Program-made: the position numbers and the translations under genes | Notes under the pieces: model-generated | Told to the model about the DNA's origin: nothing | What the model saw: only the letters and a program-made list of their open reading frames with translations | Database searches by the model: none | In this document: one piece after another, positions 23,045-35,783 of the stretch | Numbering within the stretch: the first letter of the stretch is position 1 | Layout: every line of letters starts with the position of its first letter | NCBI GenBank assembly: GCA_016758965.1 | Contig: JAEPRB010000078.1 | Span: 95,438-159,437 of the forward strand | Direction: 5' to 3' | Length of the DNA: 64,000 nt | From: Circinella minor | Lineage: Eukaryota; Mucoromycota; Mucoromycetes; Mucorales; Lichtheimiaceae

Positions 23045-24452
23045 CTTTTAACATATTAAACTCAACAGAGAGACAGAAAAACTTACAACTATATTTCATA
23101 CTAATCATATTTTTTAAAGAATGTTGTTTTCAATTACTAAATAGACGAACAAAATGATAACTTTATTTAAATTACAAATAAAACGAATCAATTATATATA
23201 AAAGAGTCTCGGTCTATCAGTTTGATTCAACATTATTCTTTGTGAATATATACTACTAATTAATCTTCAAACGTAACAAAGAATTCTTATACGTAATATA
23301 TAAATCTCATGTTCATGAGCTAATAATTAGGTGATACGTACCAAATCATAAAAAAGATGACATTTCATCTATCATCATTGATATAGAAAAATGATAATCC
23401 ATCAACTAGATTGACAGAGCATATAATAGAATCATACAATGTGAAATGACAAATTCCTCCCGTTTATATTTTATCATTGATGAATTAATCTCATCATTCG
23501 CAAATAACAAAAAAAGTACTCTGATTCAAAAACAAAAAAAAAAAAAAAAAGGGTCAAATTTAGACATCAGGCTACAATATCATGAATTGGATAAAATCGG
23601 ATATCTAGTATAAAATGTAAACTATAATGTACATAGTTAGCCCACGTGTTTGCTATGTTTTTTTTAACATTACAGAATACTAATCAACTTACCCATTTAT
23701 TTTCATTCTTGTGTCACCTTGTTCACAATGCATGGCTTTTCATGCTCAGAGCCTCCATTATAATAAGCAACCAATAGCATCTTTATAATTAACAATATCT
23801 GTATATTGCATCCCTTATTTCATCACAACTGGATTTTTTTTTTAAAAAAAAAAAATTGGGTGCCAGGTAGTTTAAATAAGGGTAGATTTTCTTTGTATTT
23901 CTAATCTTTCCTCTGTTTCATACTTTTCCAAAAACCCCCACGACATTTTCAATATCTTTTTACCTCTTTCATTCATTTGCATTCAACTCTCCATACCCAG
24001 CTTTTAGCAGATATGAAAAACTACGTACAACAATTACCCACTGTCGCAACATCCGAAATATTCCACCTAAGACCTTGTAAATAAAAAGTGCAACACATCA
24101 TCATCAGTACCATATTCTTTTTCATCAAAAACCGCGCAACGCCAAGTCATTCATTACTTTTTTTTTTTTTTTTTTTTATCAGACCTTCTTCTTCTACTAC
24201 TTTTTTAAATACCCAACAAGAGTCAACACATCAAAACAAAACGTGCGCAGCTGCACCATTGATTTTTATCAGCAATCTATCATTTTTTTGGTCTTTTTTC
24301 TTTCATCATCTTTTCCTTTCCCATCGGAACGTAATCTTCAACACCAAAACGATCTTCTTTTACCGCAGCAATTGTTTTCATCAACACACTCTCTTCACCA
24401 ACGCCGTCCCAGTATTCTTCCTTAAACGCATCCTTGTCATCATCTTCAGACG
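22515..24452. other. intergenic, no intact gene
   Basis: AT-rich DNA with TG and TA runs and many TACGTA-type words. A short open stretch at about 24003-24078 (QLLADMKNYVQQLPTVATSE) may be an upstream exon of the decayed helicase gene but cannot be proven. Confidence 0.4.
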
Positions 24453-27160
24453 ATGAACAATTCGCTTTCTTCTTCAAACATCTCCTCACGTCCAGCGGCA
24501 TTCGTGTATCTTGAAAACAATACACCCAAAAAAACCCATCGTCTGAAAAAAGAAAATCATCAAGAATTTACAAGACAGTGAATATCACTCTTTATAACGG
24601 CAAACAAAGAATCGAATGAGTATTTCAAACAACTCAATGTTGCTTCAATGGAGCACCAAAGGAAAGGGACTGGAATGAATAAAGAGAAAAAAAAGGGAAA
24701 CATCAAGTAGTAAAGGAAGCATTTTGGCCGATGACCGAGGGATTGGGAAAGGTAATTCTTTGTTTGATTTTATATATACAACAAAAATACTTTATTTATT
24801 CACTTTTGATTAAAAAAAAATATAGACTCTAGAAATAATTTCACTTATTATTTCTCGAGCTTCTTATACCGATTCCTCGGAGCAACTAAAAGCAAAAAAG
24901 AAGCAAAGGCGAAAATGAATAACGCCTAAAAACAAAGACAACATGGATTGTTTTCTATCAGTGTGACGCGCCTGCAGGCCCAGAATATCACACACCTGAT
25001 GTGATTACCTCAGTAGTCTCTCTAAGAAGTCAAGGGTATCCAAAGATACACACAACCAGTTAAAAAGTTGGTCTGTCTATTTAACAGATGATGTTTATCT
25101 CCTAAATCTTTCGTAGCTCAATGGAAAAGACGAGCTTGCCACGAAGACCAGCCCACAATTAAAAAAATTACGTCTACCATGGCTCAAACAGAACACTAAA
25201 TGAAATATCTTTTGCAGAAGTTGATGTTATATAATTACACCATACAGGTCCGTGCGTGATGATGTTACAAAAAAAAAAGAAGATAAACGAGGCCATTTGA
25301 GTAGATTGCAGTTCCATCGTGTTGTTTTAGATGAAGCACACATAGGATCAAAAAGCGTCAATGTCTTGTCTCACAAGCTTGCAATTAGACTTTTGATGCA
25401 GATGATCACTGGTGCGTAACTGAAATTCCCATTGTAAATAGTATAGAGGATATGTAAGTCATTTGAACAAATCTATATTGATAATGGAAAGGGGGGGACG
25501 AATAAATAACAATGTACTGACAATAAATACATATAAAATAGAATATCATATATCGGATTTTCCATTGTTCAGGCTTTTTACATCGTTCGCCATACAACGA
25601 GTTCGAGAAATTTAATAATGAGATGTTGAAGCTATTCTATAATGGTGGTGATAAACATATTGTACGTAAAGACCTACTTTATTATATATATACAAATGGT
25701 TACGATCATCATTCGTTCTTCATTTTTTTTTATTCACCATTACTGGGGGGGGGTTGGTTTATTAGATTTTACAAAAGGTTCATACACTATTCCAGTCATA
25801 TTCATTTTAGACGTCTCAAGAATACAAAGATTAATGGTCAACCCGTTATAAAGTGTTCTGAGCAAAAATCCTTTTTCACTTTTACATTGATTTGACATCT
25901 GACGAACAGAAGTTTTCCAGTATCATTAACAAAAACGACACAGGCTCGTTTAATCAAGTATATTAAAGAAGGGAGCGTACGTAATGAAAAAAAAAAAAAA
26001 AAACGGTATCTTTGGTAAGTTATTTCAAACGGTCTCATGAACGAAATTTGTCTGGTTAGCAAAACGACTACTATAAAATTTAAGACAATGAGTCTAAATA
26101 TATAATGAATAATGGTAAAATATAGATTTTCGATTTGTTAGGGGAGGTTTACGGCAAGCTTTTGCCTTCACTTGAGTTTTGGTGTTGGTGGAAAGAGATG
26201 AGTATGGCAATTTTGATAATGATAGCCAGATGGTGCTCGCTGGGCAAATTGAATAAGACGGTGGTAAACCGTCTTATTCATTATGATACCCGATTTCCGC
26301 CCAAGTAAAGGTAACCGAAAGACATTATTCGTCTATGTTTCTATGTCATTGTCATCAAAATTCTTTTAATGCCTAATTTTTTAATAATACGTATGTATAT
26401 GATGGTACCCTATATGTATGGATATATACAATGATATACAAGTAGTATCTAGTTGTGGATACATGTATTGTGACCCATGCTTTAAATCGTACGTTAATAC
26501 CTCCTACATGATAAAATCAAAGAACATTCAATTTTTTGCCATAATTTTCTATTGTTGACTGACTAAATTTTCTTATTTTACTAAAACTGTGATAATAGAA
26601 CAACATTAACAGCATAAATAATCCACCGTGTCCACCATGTTGTTGAGATATTTCATCTGAAAAGATAGTATCTCTCAACGCTCGACTAAAAGGTCCACCC
26701 ACCGGATACATATAAACATACAATCCGAGAACAAATGGAATTTACCAGCAACTATTGATTGTTCGGGTACAACCCAAGTTTGACAAATCGAACGCTTTGT
26801 ACTCTAGCCAAGGATAAAGACTACTGGCTTTTACGTACTGTCGTATGAAGCAGTAGTTATATGTAGTGAATTGGGGAGAATGTTCTCCAAATAGAATAGC
26901 ACCTAGTCGTCCTTAGGTAAGAAAGATTATGACAGTCCAACAATACTACTATTAGCAAGAGTAGTACACGTTTGCAATTGTTGACGACATTTTTGGCTTA
27001 CCGGGTTGGTACGTACGTAACAGATAGACTTCAAAAAAGTGAACTCATGGTTACATGGATTGTACAAGCCGATTCAGCAGTTATAAAAGGGCTCCTGGAT
27101 TAGAAAAATAAAATATGCAAGAAATTCTACCTTTCATTTTGTACGTACTGCGAATGAAAT

Positions 27161-27205
<45 letters not shown>

Positions 27206-27470
27206 GGTACGTAGTATAGTGAAATTTGATCAAATCATTGTAAGTACGTAACAATATTTCATTTTTTTCCCCAGCGAAAACAAAATGCTCATGTTTTTTT
27301 TTCTAGTTTACAAATCCTTGGTGGAATCGCTCTTTTGAAGATAATATAATTACTCAAATACGCCATATGGGTAAAGTAAACCCTATAAAAATCCATTATA
27401 TTGTGGCCAATGAAACAATAGAAAACCGTATGTTGGATATAAAGAAAAATGTTAAAGTAATTATCGATAC
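24453..27470 (+). pseudogene. decayed SNF2/Rad5-like RING-helicase gene
   Basis: Broken pieces follow the order of a Rad5/Rad16/Uls1-type SWI2/SNF2 protein. Motif I region: GSILADDRGIGK (about 24715-24750), then IISLIISRASYTDSSEQLKA. Motif Ia region: SFVAQWK, DELATKTSPQLKK and YVYHGSNRTLNEISFAEVDV, lying in three different frames within 25107-25240. DEAH box: QFHRVVLDEAHIGSK (25311 on). HWCVTEIPIVNSIEDM (about 25405) matches RWxLTGTPI. Then NTKINGQPVIK (25820), a RING remnant CGYMYCDPCFKSYVNT (26454 on) and the helicase C-terminal lobe PWWNRSFEDNIITQIRHMGK (about 27320) with a changed HRIGQ motif. Several frameshifts, the loss of the Walker A Thr and the E/I in the TGTP motif mark it as inactive. 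Confidence 0.75.
27164..27203. repeat. poly-T tract of about 40 bases
   Basis: Uninterrupted T run inside the decayed helicase gene, flanked by GTACGTACTGCG and GCGGTACGTAG. Homopolymer length may be assembly-sensitive. Confidence 0.8.
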
Positions 27471-28662
27471 CCCTTCTATTTTTGGTTGCTATAACCAGAT
27501 CAATATAAGTCAGTGTCTTTTTTTTTTTTTACATACTAATTAGTCGATATTTTATTATACACATATATATAGTCGAAAACATCGGAACGACTCGATCTTT
27601 GATGACATACTATATATCTTCCGTGGCTAGCTACTCGACAGTTCAAGATGTCGAATTAAATTCCTTTCATTTTTCGGCAAAAACTTCTTTTTACTTCTTC
27701 ACATCGTTTTCAACACATGCGTATGTAACAAAATAAAAGTTCTTAAAGTCTCTGTACAGACATATGAAACATGATCGTCTCAGTAGCGTTATTATAAAAG
27801 TTTTTACACATACAGCGAAAGTGATTAAATAAACTTTACCAATATTATTCCTTAAATGCTGTAGTTTTAATTTATTGATTCGTCGGATTTATTATTCATA
27901 CAGTGATTTTATAGATTATTGAGCATGTCTAATTATTTATAGACTATTTTTCTATAAAGCAATATTTCATTTAATCATAATCACAACATAACAAAAAATA
28001 ATAATAAGCCTTTTATATACAATATGTTTGACATAATTACAGTATATATATTTATTTATGATATAAAAACAGGATGTAGAGTAAAAAAAAAAAAAAGTAA
28101 TCGTATTATGCTAAAAGCGAGAACAAGTCTTTACTACATATTGAAATCACCGAAATAACAAATGAGTATTGAATAAGTATATTCTGTTGATACGTACGTA
28201 CCAAACACTGTTTGTCTTACTAATATATATTTATTGCTTACAATGTATGTTGCTATGCTTACATATTCGCAAGCAAGCTTAAATTATTAGCACTGTATTT
28301 TTCTCACTGAGCATCACAAAACTTATCAACTCGCATGTTATGTCGTCAGATGGATACAAAAACTTGTCTAAATGTTATCAAGTATCGATATAAGATAAAG
28401 AGGTGTAAGGTTAATATACTAGAACATGATACACTATATGTGTTTAGTTTACTGAAATCTGATACACTATGACTCATCCATATAGAACGATATTATTACA
28501 TTGGGGTCGTGGCATTTATTACTTATTGTTGTGAAATTAAGTGCATAAAGCATCAGCAAAACGGATAAATAAAGACGCAATAGAATAGTTTAGAGGACGC
28601 GTCTTAAGAGAATCTGTACAACAATACTTTCTCTTTTTTTTTTTTTTCTTCTTCTCAATATT
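27471..28662. other. intergenic upstream of the sulfurtransferase gene
   Basis: AT-rich DNA without recognisable coding sequence. Its 3' end should hold the sulfurtransferase promoter. Confidence 0.45.
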
Positions 28663-30003
28663 ATGTTTCTTCAACATTCCGTCCGAGGTCTTGCTACCAA
28701 ACGTTTCTTTACGCAAGGTAATATACAAGAAAAAAAAAAAAAGGCAGAATCTTTTTTTTTTTAATTATTATTATTATTAAACGAAACTTTTTTTCCGCTG
28801 TAAACTTTATTACTATTTGTTTCTATAAATATTAGGAATGTCTCAATCACGTAATTTTGGAAGTCTTGTATCAACAAGCGAATTAGCATCATCACTTGAT
28901 AAAGTTAAAGTATTAGATGGTTCGTGGCATATGCCAAACGCCAATCGCGATCCTTATCAAGAATATGTTCAACACCACATTCCAGGTGCACGTTTCTTTG
29001 GCATTGACGAAATTAAGGATACAACTGTAGACTTACCTCATATGCTTCCCACACCCGAAGTATTTGCTGAAGCTGTTGGTAATTTTTATTTTTATTTTTA
29101 TTATATCATTAAAGCAAAAGATATGATTGGCATATGTTGATGTAGTGTGAACTTGTATAAATAAAAAGGTCGACTCGGTATTAGTGAAAAGGATCAAGTA
29201 GTTGTTTATGATTCTATTGGTATTTTCTCAGCTACTCGAGTTTACTGGACCTTCAAGGTAATTGAATCAAATAACAATTATTATCAATTTCACGAGCTAT
29301 GAATAAAAGAATCTAACCCTCTAATTTTGCTAGGTTTTTGGTCATCAAAATGTATCCGTATTAAATGGTGGATTGGCTAAATGGGTTAAAGAAGGTCGTG
29401 CCACAGAGACAGGTGCTCCCAAAATCACACAGACGAATTACACTGTACCTACGTTGAATAAACAACTTGTACGTGATTATAACCAAGTTCTTGAAAACGC
29501 ACGTCAAGATGGAAAATTAGCACAAGTCTTGGATGCACGACCCAATCCACGTTTTACAGGTGAAGCTCCTGAACCCCGACCTGGTTTGAGTTCAGGTCAT
29601 ATGCCTGGATCGATCAGTGTTCCTTTTAATGTTGTAATTGAAAATGGTCAATTATTGGATTCAGAAAAATTACGTGGTGTGTTTGAATCTCGTGGTGTTG
29701 ATCTTGACAAAGAAATTGTTGCTAGCTGTGGTAGGTTTTTTTTTTTTCTTTTTTTTTTTTAATAAAAAGGATGGAAAAAGAGAGCACATTTATTATTAGA
29801 AGAAATAAAATACCTATGAGAAGGTTTTGGGGGAAGATGGACTTATGTAAGAAAAATCTTTTACCTATACAGGAAGCGGTATTACTGCATCAACATTATA
29901 TTTTGCATTGGAACAAGCTGGAGCAAAAAATATTGCCGTTTATGATGGAAGCTGGACTGAATATGCCGACAAAAAGGATAGCATTATTGTAAAAGATCAA
30001 TAA
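28663..30003 (+). CDS. 3-mercaptopyruvate/thiosulfate sulfurtransferase (tandem rhodanese)
   Basis: Five exons (28663..28717, 28836..29078, 29169..29257, 29334..29730, 29873..30003) give 304 residues. The first 18-20 residues (MFLQHSVRGLATKRFFTQG) are basic and hydroxylated, fitting a mitochondrial presequence. The N-terminal rhodanese domain is non-catalytic (KVKVLDGSWHMPNANRDP, HHIPGARFFGIDEI). The second carries VLDARPNPRFTGEAPEPRPG, then SGHMPGSISVPF, and the active loop ASCGSGITAS with catalytic Cys261, assembled across the last intron. CG[ST]GVT loops are typical of mercaptopyruvate sulfurtransferase (EC 2.8.1.2), whereas CRKGVT marks rhodanese, so MST is favoured. It moves sulfur from mercaptopyruvate to thiols or cyanide. 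Confidence 0.93.
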
Positions 30004-31073
30004 AAACTTCAAGATAAGATGGAGTATATTTGTATATTATTTATCATTCAGATCAATAAACACATAATATGACTATTTCTTTTTTAGATGAATTATATAT
30101 AATATGAAATTTTGTAATAAGTGAAAAGTCGTCTTGCTGTCTTATTTTTTTTTTTTTTTTGCGAGTTATTGAGGTGATCCCAATTTAAACAAAAGTCAAT
30201 CAAGGATAACAGCTCAATGCTATCATAACATTCATCAAACAAAAGAAAAACATATCAATATTTGTATACAAATTGTGAATAAATAAAAGCCTACTTGTTC
30301 AATGAATTTATTGCTTGACAACAAAAGAAAATTTCTGACGGTATGGATTTCAAAGGTGACACAGAACATTTTTTAGAAACTTATAAATATATTGCCACCT
30401 GGATCTAAATGTCGACTTTGTAAGTTCTTTAATAAATATTGTACCACAACCACAACCTGCTTGATAATTTGGTTTTGAATACGTAACATTGACTGTAATT
30501 TCTTTTCAGAAGAAAAGAAATCAAGTTGCTGATAATGTCTGAGGTTTACTTGGATAATTATATTCTGCCTCATTATTTTGTTCTATGATAATGATGATTT
30601 GTACAAGGTCATTTATATACAACCTGATCTATTAATTATATTTAATCAATGTAAAAGAAATACATTTCCCTTATTCTTCTTGTAACTTATATTTTGTTTT
30701 CTTCAACTATTATTATTGGTATGTTTTCTCATTCACACTTGACTAATAGGTGTATATATTAGTACATACAGTACTACACTTAAAAACAGCTGAATCACTT
30801 TTTTTTTTAAAAAAATAATATTGTTCTTTATAAATATAGTTTAATATAAAGGTATCTAGTATAGTTTATCTCACAATGATATTATGGATTTAAGTACTAC
30901 CATGCATAATCGGAGCACTTCCTTTTCTGGGTTGCTGTCAAAAAAAAAAAAAAAAAGTTCTGTGGCTTTGAAATTAAACGGATTTCAAAAATAAAAAATT
31001 TATGAAAGGGAAAAAGTTCGCGTAGTTAACTTTTTTTTTTTTTCTTTTGTATTTAACACATTACTCAATCATC
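30004..31073. other. intergenic between sulfurtransferase and SNU13
   Basis: No gene that can be supported. A minus-strand open stretch near 30373-30573 contains a CGCG-like Cys pattern but no family match. The last ~100 bp hold the SNU13 promoter and a T-rich leader. Confidence 0.45.
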
Positions 31074-31950
31074 ATGGTAAGTTTTTATTACGACTGAAAA
31101 TATTTTTTTCTCGGTATATATTTTTAATTTAAAATAGTTTATAGTAAAAGTAAATTTAACAATTTTTTTTTATTTTATTTCTTATTTATAGTCTGTCAAT
31201 CCTAAAGCTTTCCCTCTTGCTGATGCTACTTTGACCAACACCATCTTGGATCTTATCCAACAAGCTTCTCACTACAAGCAACTCAAGAAGGGTGCTAACG
31301 AAGGTAAAAATTATAATAATAATTTCTATTTTTCAATATGAATATATAGTTTATTGTTAATGAAAACTTATTCTTAAAATTTTTTTTTTAACTTTTATAG
31401 CCACCAAGACTCTTAACCGTGGTATTTCCGAATTCATTGTCATGGCTGGTAAGTTCAAAAAGGAAATAAAAATTGGGAAGAACAACAATAACAAAAGAAA
31501 AGAATATATATAAAAAAAAAGCAAATGATGAAAAATTTGCCTTTACTCCGGTGACAAACAGCAAATATGGACATGGAAAACGATTAGTCTTACTGAAGTG
31601 TTTTTTTATACATATATATTCTTTTTTTTTGTTGATTGTTGTTATGCAAAAATTATTGGATTGAAAGAGAGAGAAAAAAAATGTATATGTAGTTATGGTA
31701 ACTAATTTTTTTTTCTGTAATGAATTAAAATATAGCTGATACCGAACCTCTTGAAATCTTGTTGCATCTTCCTTTGCTTTGTGAAGATAAGAACGTTCCT
31801 TACGTCTTTGTTCCTTCCAAGACTGCTTTGGGTCGTGCTTGTGGTGTCTCTCGTTCCGTTATTGCCACCTCCGTTACTTCTAACGAAGGTTCTGACTTGA
31901 AGCCCCAAATTCAATCTATCAAGAACCAAATCGAAAAACTTTTGATTTAA
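31074..31950 (+). CDS. SNU13: Snu13/15.5K (NHP2L1) RNA-binding protein of U4 snRNP and box C/D snoRNPs
   Basis: Exons 31074..31076 (only the ATG), 31192..31303, 31401..31448 and 31736..31950 give 125 residues (yeast Snu13 has 126). The protein is strongly conserved: [20 protein letters not shown], then [20 protein letters not shown], then [40 protein letters not shown] and [10 protein letters not shown]. The [12 protein letters not shown] loop is the L7Ae-family kink-turn binding site. Codon use (CTT, TCC, ACC, AAG) is more biased than in neighbours, as for highly expressed genes. Intron 3 (31449-31735, 287 nt) is clearly longer than introns 1 and 2 (about 100 nt) and carries a candidate snoRNA. 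Confidence 0.96.
31512..31606 (+). ncRNA. candidate intronic box C/D snoRNA
   Basis: Inside intron 3 of SNU13. Box C ATGATGA lies at 31525-31531 and box D CTGA at 31593-31596, 72 nt from end to end. Flanks can form a terminal stem of about 10 bp: AAAAAAGCA before box C against TGTTTTTTT after box D, with one G-T pair. Immediately upstream of box D is CGATTAGTCTT, an 11-nt perfect antisense to the conserved large-subunit rRNA segment AAGACTAATCG (rRNA sequence from memory). By the box D +5 rule it would direct 2'-O-methylation of the A in AAGA. The boxes are seen; the target and its function are inference. Confidence 0.65.
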
Positions 31951-32812
31951 TTTCATTTTATCCGCATACCATTAAATTTTAAAAACAAAAAAAAAAAAAA
32001 ACACGGCATCATGTAAAAAAAAAACTTTCATATAATTTTTTCCCTTCCATTTTCTATTTCTTGATGATCATTGTTGGTGCGGACGCCTCTTCTTTTTATA
32101 TTTTCTTTATATTTTATTTTATTACAAAACACACACATATATATTTAGTATTCCTATTATTATTGTGAATGATGCACTGACAAGAGAAAGAAATCAGTGT
32201 AAATACAACATTTTTTTCTTTATTTGGCATTCCAAAAAGTTAAAAAAAAAAGAACCAAAATAAAATTTCATTTTGTACATTTTCAAACATACAAATATTT
32301 TTACTACTTTTATAAAATCGTTTGGCGTGTTATCTCTTTTTCTACCCAAAACTCATCCCACTTTAATCCAGTGGGATCAAATTATTTTATAAATATTTTT
32401 GACATTTATAATGTTATACGGCATTATTTTTAACTTTTTAAAAGTAGAATCCATGCATATTAAATCAAATTAGGTTTATTAATCGTTCAATTAATTATTA
32501 TTATATTATATATTACATGATCATTTTCTATCCGATAATATGTCAAAATTTAATTGATTTGAACATATCTAAAAGGAGTAGAAAAAATCAACCAAGCTTT
32601 TTATACAATGCACGATAAACTGTTGTCTATCTAGATTATATTTTGTATGAATTTTATAACTACTATGATACTACATAATAGTGATAGTGTTAAGAGGGAG
32701 GGGTAGAAGGGAGGGGAATATATAATGCAAAATTGTTTAAGTTATTAATATATTAATATTTGAATCATCTAAATATAAGCTGTTGATTCAGATATTTATA
32801 TATTCAGATATA
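31951..32812. other. convergent 3' intergenic region
   Basis: About 860 bp between the stops of SNU13 and the histidine kinase gene, AT-rich, with nothing recognisable apart from 3' UTR sequence. Confidence 0.5.
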
Positions 32813-35743
32813 TTATTCAATACTACCATTATTATTCAAGCAAAAACGTCTCAATGCTTCAGCAAGGACTTGATTATTCATTGGTTTTGTTAGGTATCTA
32901 TACAAAATGTAAAGAAAAAAAGTATATTCAGTCAACTAGACCAATTGAAGAAGCAAAAAAAAAAAAAAAAGAAACCCACGTACCCGTTCATTTGAGCATC
33001 CATACAAATTTTTCGTGCACTGTCTTGTACATCAGCAGTAAGGGCCACAATAGGGAGTCGTATTGATCGATCTTCTTCAGATTCAGTTTTTCTAATGCGC
33101 TTCGTAGCTTCTACACCGTCACACTATAGAAATAAATTATATCAAGTTTAAATATTCACTTTTTTTTTTAAAAAAAAAGAAAATAGTAAAACATATTATA
33201 GAATCTATTATTACCTTTGGCATATGATGATCAAAAAATGCCATTGTAAAATATCCTGGTGAATTCTTTTCCCAAGCTTGAACAGCTTCCAAACCATTAT
33301 TAGCACAAACTACTTGAAAACCTAAACGAGTTAATTGTTTATATAACAGTTTTTGTGCGACGGGATTATCTACGTAATAAAAAAAAAGTTGTACATAAAA
33401 TAATATTTTAAGTTTTTTGTTGCTATACTTTTTTTTTTATCCTATATATTATAGGGACTAAATCATATGATTAGTTATACCTTCTGCTGCAAGAATACGC
33501 ATCTTGCTGAATAATTTTTTTTCTTGGGCGGTAATTGCTTCACTTGATGGATTTGGCGGTAACCGAATCGTTGGTTGAGGCGTTGATGGATCATCCTCTG
33601 TTTGACGTAATGTATCAAGGATTGTACGAATCAACTTTTGTCGACGTAAAGGAACAGACATTCTTACTATTAACCGCTTATGTTTCTTTTGCTGTTGTTG
33701 TTGTTGTCCGGTACTACTACTACTATTATTATTATTTGCAGTAATCAATGGTGTCGTTCGTCCTCCGTCTTCGGTGATCATTTGGTTTTTTTCAAAATAT
33801 TCACATACAGTACTACTTGGATAATGCATAATAATTGTACAGCGTGTTCGATTCACAAAGTATTGAACATCCTCTGCCCATGATTTATATTGATGATCAC
33901 GCGTCAATGAAAGACCAATAATAAGTGCTTCAAAGTTTTGCTGTCCTTTCAATGCCGCTAATTCATCTATTGTACAAGCACCTTCCACTGTAATACCAGG
34001 AAGTAGATGACGAACCATATTCACAGAAGATTTCTCTTTTGTTATAACCAATAATCGACACTCTTCTTTTAATTCGTTTAGTAATGTGGTAATCATATTG
34101 TCACGCTCCAATGATTGATCTTGAACTTTAGTTACTTGAATTGTGAAATAGAAATTTGAACCTTTGCCTGGCTGACTTGACACATCAACATAACCGCCCA
34201 TAAGTTCGACAAGTTGAAGGGAAATAGATAATCCTAGACCTGTACCACCGTATTTACGACTATACATTTATATATAATTAGTATAAATTGTCCATTTCCT
34301 TGAAACTTACTTTTTTTTTTTTGCAAAAACAAACATATTAATACGTACGTGGTACTTCCATCAACCTGAGAAAATGGTGCAAATAAAACTTTTCGTTGTT
34401 CTTCACTGATACCAATACCCGTATCAATGACTTCAAATAGCAATGAAACTTTATCCTTTTCAAGATTTTTACTTGTACTTTTATCAACGGAACAACGTAT
34501 TTCAATCTCTCCTTCATGAGTGAATTTGATTGCATTTCCGAGTAAATTAACCATAATCCTTTTTTTTATAAAAAAAAAAATACGTATATATATATATATA
34601 GTAAGTTTTTTTTTTATCTCAATGATAATACATAGTACACAAACTTAATTCCTTATACTTACTGTCTTAAACGGTTTGCATCGGCTTTTACAACAGAAGG
34701 AACATCATTAGCAACATTATACGAAATAGCAATCTTTTTTTGAACAGCCATAGCTATAAGCATTTCAATGACATCAGTGATTGTATTTTCTACCACAACG
34801 TCAGATAAATCAAGTGAGACTTTTCCTGCTTGAAGTTTACTAAAGTTCAACAAATCATCAATTATTTGTAATAATATTTCACAAGATTCTTTGGCTGTTT
34901 TGACCAAATCACGTTGTTCAGGATCCAAACTACGTATCAATTTTTTTTTTGTTTTTCAGTAATTAGTTTTTTCTTCTCTCTATAGAAATGAATCATCCTT
35001 TATGTTTACACTATATGTTGTAATGTAAACCACTTACTTTGTTTCTGCCAGTAAGGATATCATACCGTAAAATCCAGAAAAAGGTGTACGAATCTCATGA
35101 CTCATATTCGCCAAGAATATCTCTCTTAAACGAGTTGCTCGAACAGCGGCTTCTTTACTCTTTCGAGCATCTTCAAGTGCTTGTTTTTGCATTTCAATCA
35201 TTCTATCCATATCCACCCATTTGATAAAGTTTATCAATTACTCGATTATATTCACAATGACAACCATTTGTATTTTTTTTTGTTCAATTGATTATCATTC
35301 TTTGTATTACCTCATGTTCGCCATTGTTACACGTTGAACTGACTTAAACAAAAATGCATTCGTAATTGAAATACCCATTTGCTGACACAACAAACTTAAC
35401 ACTGTAACATGTCTTTGAGTGAAGACACCCACGGACCCTTCAATAAATAAACAGCCTGCCATAGCACTTTTATGAATAATAGGCATACAAATGACTGATT
35501 TATTGGGTCCTGAACGTTTATACCAAGGTCCAACTGCAAATCGAGTATCTTGTTGAATATCACGTATAAAAATACTTTCACCTGTATGAATGGTATGGTT
35601 AATGATACGACTCGATACAAGTTCATCATCTTCTAATAAGGGTCTAGGGGGTTCATAGGTTGTTGTTCCGTCGTGTTGATTTCCATAGGCACAAACGCCA
35701 TATTTTTCTTCTTTTACAATGATTGCACCACATTCTGCACCTA

Positions 35744-35783
<40 letters not shown>

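Noticed and set aside
25110..25160. tRNA-like word (GTAGCTCAATGG...) near 25.1 kb
   Set aside because: No B box, and the stretch translates as the QWK/DELATKTSPQ part of the decayed SNF2 helicase.
30373..30573. minus-strand ORF with a GCGCG-type Cys cluster, considered as an iron-sulfur assembly (IscA) fragment
   Set aside because: Only the Cys word matches; upstream residues and domain length do not fit, and stops break the relevant frame.
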